Of a stretch of 7,423 bases of DNA, positions 5,119-7,423 are shown in pieces. Where the stretch lies: NCBI GenBank assembly GCA_900555075.1, contig USJO01000042.1:1-7423 (forward strand). Direction: 5' to 3'. How positions within the stretch are numbered: position 1 is the stretch's first letter; every line of letters begins with the position of its first letter. Position numbers and translations under genes: made by a program. This DNA comes from an uncultured Clostridium sp. Lineage in GTDB: Bacteria > Bacillota > Clostridia > TANB77 > CAG-508. The notes under the pieces were generated by a model that was not told where the DNA came from, made no database searches, and saw nothing but the letters and a program-made list of their open reading frames with translations.

Positions 5119-6474
5119 ATAAATTTCAAATTGTTGTGTAAAAAACTCATCATTTTTTGTAGTATATAAATCTAAGTTAGTATTTTTCTTTAAATATTTT
5201 CTAACCTCCCATAAACCTAATCCATGAGAATGTTTTTCATCGATATTTTCCTTGGAAGAATAACCTTTTTCGAAAATTTTATCTATATTAATGTCTTTAT
5301 TTTTATATGTATTTTGAATAATAATTAAAATTTTATTATGAGATGCATCATTTCTAAAGGAGATATTTACAATTTTTTTATCACATTTAGAAGCTGCCTC
5401 CAAAGCATTATCAAATAGTATTCCAAGTATTCTAGTTAGTTCATAAGTTTTAATATTTAAATTACTTAAATCTGCCATAATTTCCAAGTTTAATTTTATA
5501 TTATCTTCTTCGGCTTTATTGTATTTATCAGCAAGTAAGCTATATATTGCAGGATTATTAATAAGTTCTGGATTTAAAACAGCTAAATTATTATTAATTT
5601 GGCATTCCTCTAAGAGGTCTTTATAATATACTTTTAAACCATCTATATTATTTGTAGAAAGATATCCACCAATTGCTTGAACAATATTATTAAAATCATG
5701 TTTAAACCCTCTAATATTATCGTGTAGGGTATTTAAGTTTTTGTTATACATTTTTTCGGTTTCTAATAATTGCTTGGTTTCCTCAAGCTTACTAGTTCTA
5801 AATAAACTATATAGACTAATAAGAAAATAAACTACTAATAAAGCTAAAGAAATAAATACCAAATGAATTGGAATATAATTTATATATAAATATTGAGTAT
5901 ATGCTTGTATAGCTATTGCGATTATTCCAACAATAAGGTTAACAATTATAATATTATAATTTAAAGTATCAAATTTATCAAAAAAAGTGATACGTATATT
6001 TTTGGTCTTACATAATTTGTAGATAAAATATAATATAGTATAAACAATTAAAGAATATAGTATTCTATGTATTGGTATATTCATAAGTTTCATTGAATCA
6101 ATTTTAAAAATTAATGTGTACAAACTCATTATCAAGGTTGTAATAAAGAAAATGGCAAAGTAAAATACTACCTCGGTTAAAATAGACTTTAATGCGTTTG
6201 TTTCTAAAACAAAGTATACTAAAATAGGCAATACTGCAATATTAATGAAAGTATTATATGGTGCTGGTATAAAATACAATGAAGTTAATGCAATAATAGA
6301 AAAAGTTATTAAATATATTAACTTTTGTTTATTTGTATATGATATGTTTAAAATTTGTGTAAACAACATAAGTGCTAGACTTATTTCAATAATAGTCATT
6401 GGAATACTAAGGATGTTAATCAAAGTTTGATTTTCATTTGTTAACGCAGTCCAAATCGTTTGTAAAATTTCCAT
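5113..6474 (-). CDS. agrC: AgrC, membrane sensor histidine kinase for the autoinducer
   Basis: AgrC is the receptor that binds the AgrD-derived peptide at the membrane and phosphorylates AgrA. The 453-residue protein begins with about 220 residues of closely packed hydrophobic segments (roughly 20-44, 52-69, 76-91, 100-124, 137-154, 172-192 and 203-223), the usual polytopic AgrC sensor. A linker (228-253) likely forms a coiled coil. The kinase part has the phospho-accepting His259 in F-K-H-D-F-N-N, the N box L-F-D-N-A-L-E-A-A at 353-361, and the G box H-G-L-G-L at 417-421, typical of the AgrC/HPK10 group. ATG at 6474 (minus strand) is supported by TGGAGG about nine bases upstream. That site and the first 41 bases of the gene lie within the end of agrA, indicating tight translational coupling. 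It converges on agrBD, separated by a shared terminator. Confidence 0.93.
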   Translation of the reverse strand: MEILQTIWTALTNENQTLINILSIPMTIIEISLALMLFTQILNISYTNKQKLIYLITFSIIALTSLYFIPAPYNTFINIAVLPILVYFVLETNALKSILTEVVFYFAIFFITTLIMSLYTLIFKIDSMKLMNIPIHRILYSLIVYTILYFIYKLCKTKNIRITFFDKFDTLNYNIIIVNLIVGIIAIAIQAYTQYLYINYIPIHLVFISLALLVVYFLISLYSLFRTSKLEETKQLLETEKMYNKNLNTLHDNIRGFKHDFNNIVQAIGGYLSTNNIDGLKVYYKDLLEECQINNNLAVLNPELINNPAIYSLLADKYNKAEEDNIKLNLEIMADLSNLNIKTYELTRILGILFDNALEAASKCDKKIVNISFRNDASHNKILIIIQNTYKNKDINIDKIFEKGYSSKENIDEKHSHGLGLWEVRKYLKKNTNLDLYTTKNDEFFTQQFEIYK

Positions 6475-7165
6475 AATTAAAAACCTCCAGAAATTTATTT
6501 TTATATTTAGCTCCTATAGAGCAAGAAGAATTATGTTCAAATAATACTACTTTATCACCCACAGTAAAGTGAGTAACATTATTAACGTTTATAATATATG
6601 ATTTATGGCATCTAACAAAATTGTCTGGCAGACAATTTTGAATTTTAGAAAAAGAACTATATATCTCATAATTGCGAGTATGGGTACAGAAAACTAACTT
6701 CATGCCATCTTTTTTTATATAATTAATATCATCTTGCTTTATAAATGTGCTGTTGCCAAGTTTTATGAATTGTGCGTGAGATTCTCTAGTATCTTCAACC
6801 AATCGAAGAATAGTTTCTTCTAGCCTCTCATCAGTTATAGGTTTTGATAAATAGTCAAAGGTTTTATACCTATAAGCAATTAAGGCATATTCTAGGTGAG
6901 CAGTTAAAAAGATAATATAAATATCCTTATTTTTTTTGCGTACAATATCTGCAATGTCACAACCAGAGACACTAGATTTTAAATTAATATCTAATATTAG
7001 AACATCAACTACGTTAGTTTCAACGTAACTCAAAACTTCAGCAGAGGTAGTAGATGCAAAAGATATTTGTGCGTCAATATCATTTTTAACAAAGATTGCT
7101 TCTAAAACTTTTACTAATCTGTTTAATATTTGAGCATTGTCATCACATAAAACAAAATGTAACAT
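6434..7165 (-). CDS. agrA: AgrA, LytTR-family response regulator
   Basis: AgrA is the DNA-binding partner of AgrC. The 243-residue protein has a receiver domain (about 1-125) with the acidic pair Asp8/Asp9, phospho-acceptor Asp59 (L-I-L-D-I-N), Thr88 (F-L-T-A-H) and Lys108 (L-S-K-P), followed by a LytTR DNA-binding domain (about 135-235) with I-K-K-D-G at its start and the characteristic F-V-R-C-H-K-S-Y-I-I-N-V. A longer frame reaches back to 7231, but I chose ATG at 7165: AGGGAG (7173-7178 on the minus strand) lies seven bases upstream, the receiver fold begins at once with M-L-H-F-V-L-C-D-D, and the 22 extra residues would come from the leader. The 3' end overlaps agrC by 41 bases. Its targets are unknown. 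In other Firmicutes, AgrA activates the agrBD promoter. Confidence 0.93.
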   Translation of the reverse strand: MLHFVLCDDNAQILNRLVKVLEAIFVKNDIDAQISFASTTSAEVLSYVETNVVDVLILDINLKSSVSGCDIADIVRKKNKDIYIIFLTAHLEYALIAYRYKTFDYLSKPITDERLEETILRLVEDTRESHAQFIKLGNSTFIKQDDINYIKKDGMKLVFCTHTRNYEIYSSFSKIQNCLPDNFVRCHKSYIINVNNVTHFTVGDKVVLFEHNSSCSIGAKYKNKFLEVFNYGNFTNDLDCVNK

Positions 7166-7178
7166 AAAAGCACTCCCT

Positions 7179-7211
7179 ACATAAACAACTAATAAAGGTA
7201 ATTGTTTATGT
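7179..7211 (-). promoter_or_regulatory. 10-bp inverted repeat in the agrA leader, beside the ribosome binding site
   Basis: ACATAAACAA (7179-7188) and TTGTTTATGT (7202-7211) are perfect reverse complements around a 13-base loop. In the minus-strand transcript the hairpin ends directly before AGGGAG, the agrA ribosome binding site, and the loop carries a short C-C-U stretch that could pair weakly with that site. It could act as an operator for a dimeric regulator, as a translational control hairpin, or be chance in A/T-rich DNA. Confidence 0.4.
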
Positions 7212-7263
7212 TTAATATCATATTTCGACACAAAATTTTAAAAAAATTTAAATTACCACATAT

Positions 7264-7293
7264 AATATACCTCTAAATAATTTAATTTGTCAA
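7264..7293 (-). promoter_or_regulatory. Likely sigma-A promoter of agrAC
   Basis: Read on the minus strand, a consensus TTGACA (7293 to 7288) is followed after 18 bases by TATATT (7269 to 7264). Transcription would begin near 7257, giving a leader of about 90 bases before the agrA ATG at 7165. This is the only consensus -35 in the right-hand intergenic region and suggests steady expression of the receptor and regulator, independent of the agrBD promoter. Confidence 0.6.
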
Positions 7294-7423
7294 TAATAAA
7301 ACGCTAAAAACAAAAATATGGAACTTGAGGGTTAATAATTACAAACACAGTATAAGCAATTTTGGTTGAATAGTGTAAAATAATTTCGGGGAAATTTTAA
7401 AATAAAAAAATAAGATACTCCCA
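7294..7423. other. Non-coding right edge, ending in what may be half of a terminator
   Basis: No gene is seen in this stretch. At the very end, AAAAAAATAAGATACTCCCA (7404-7423) read on the minus strand gives TGGGAGTATCTTATTTTTTT, which looks like the 3' arm and T-run of an intrinsic terminator whose other arm lies beyond the window. If so, a minus-strand gene ends just outside the window. The pairing arm cannot be checked here. Confidence 0.35.

Noticed and set aside
7166..7231. 22-residue N-terminal extension of AgrA starting at 7231
   Set aside because: The internal ATG at 7165 has a good ribosome binding site, and the receiver domain starts there. The extension would read through the leader hairpin.

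Overview
The window comes from a low-GC Gram-positive bacterium, most likely a member of the Clostridia (Firmicutes), and perhaps an uncultured gut lineage. This rests on the A/T-rich coding DNA, the strong purine-rich ribosome binding sites (AAAGGGG, GGAGAGG, AGAGGTGAT), a clostridial-type agr quorum-sensing locus, and the Firmicutes-like Hpt, UvrC and methyltransferase sequences. No rRNA or other taxonomic marker is present, so placement below class is not possible here.

Layout. (1) Positions 1-434 hold the 3' end of a surface-type protein whose last ~45 codons look like the variable region of a diversity-generating retroelement (DGR). That segment is GC-rich against an A/T-rich background, and between two fixed flanks nearly every codon ends in C or T. 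A perfect 16-bp inverted repeat lies just past the stop codon. No reverse transcriptase or template repeat lies in the window. (2) Positions 631-3005 hold a housekeeping pair, hpt (purine salvage) overlapping uvrC (nucleotide excision repair). uvrC carries a single-base frameshift after codon 42. (3) Positions 3076-4124 hold a 57-residue single-pass membrane protein followed by a TTG-started RlmI/K-like SAM methyltransferase, closed by a strong terminator. (4) Positions 4283-7293 hold a complete four-gene agr system in an unusual layout. agrB and agrD (signal processing and signal precursor) are on the plus strand. agrA and agrC (regulator and receptor kinase) are on the minus strand and converge on agrBD, with one shared bidirectional terminator between them. 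(5) Positions 7294-7423 are non-coding and end in what looks like half of another terminator.

How the genes work together. AgrD should be cut and cyclised by AgrB and exported as a thiolactone peptide, which the membrane kinase AgrC senses before phosphorylating AgrA, a LytTR-type DNA-binding regulator. The targets of AgrA are not visible. The remaining genes are housekeeping and show no sequence-based link to agr. The main points of interest are the DGR-like variable region with its hairpin, the split agr locus, an AgrD core that seems two residues longer than usual between the Cys and the His-Gln-Pro tail, and the broken uvrC frame.
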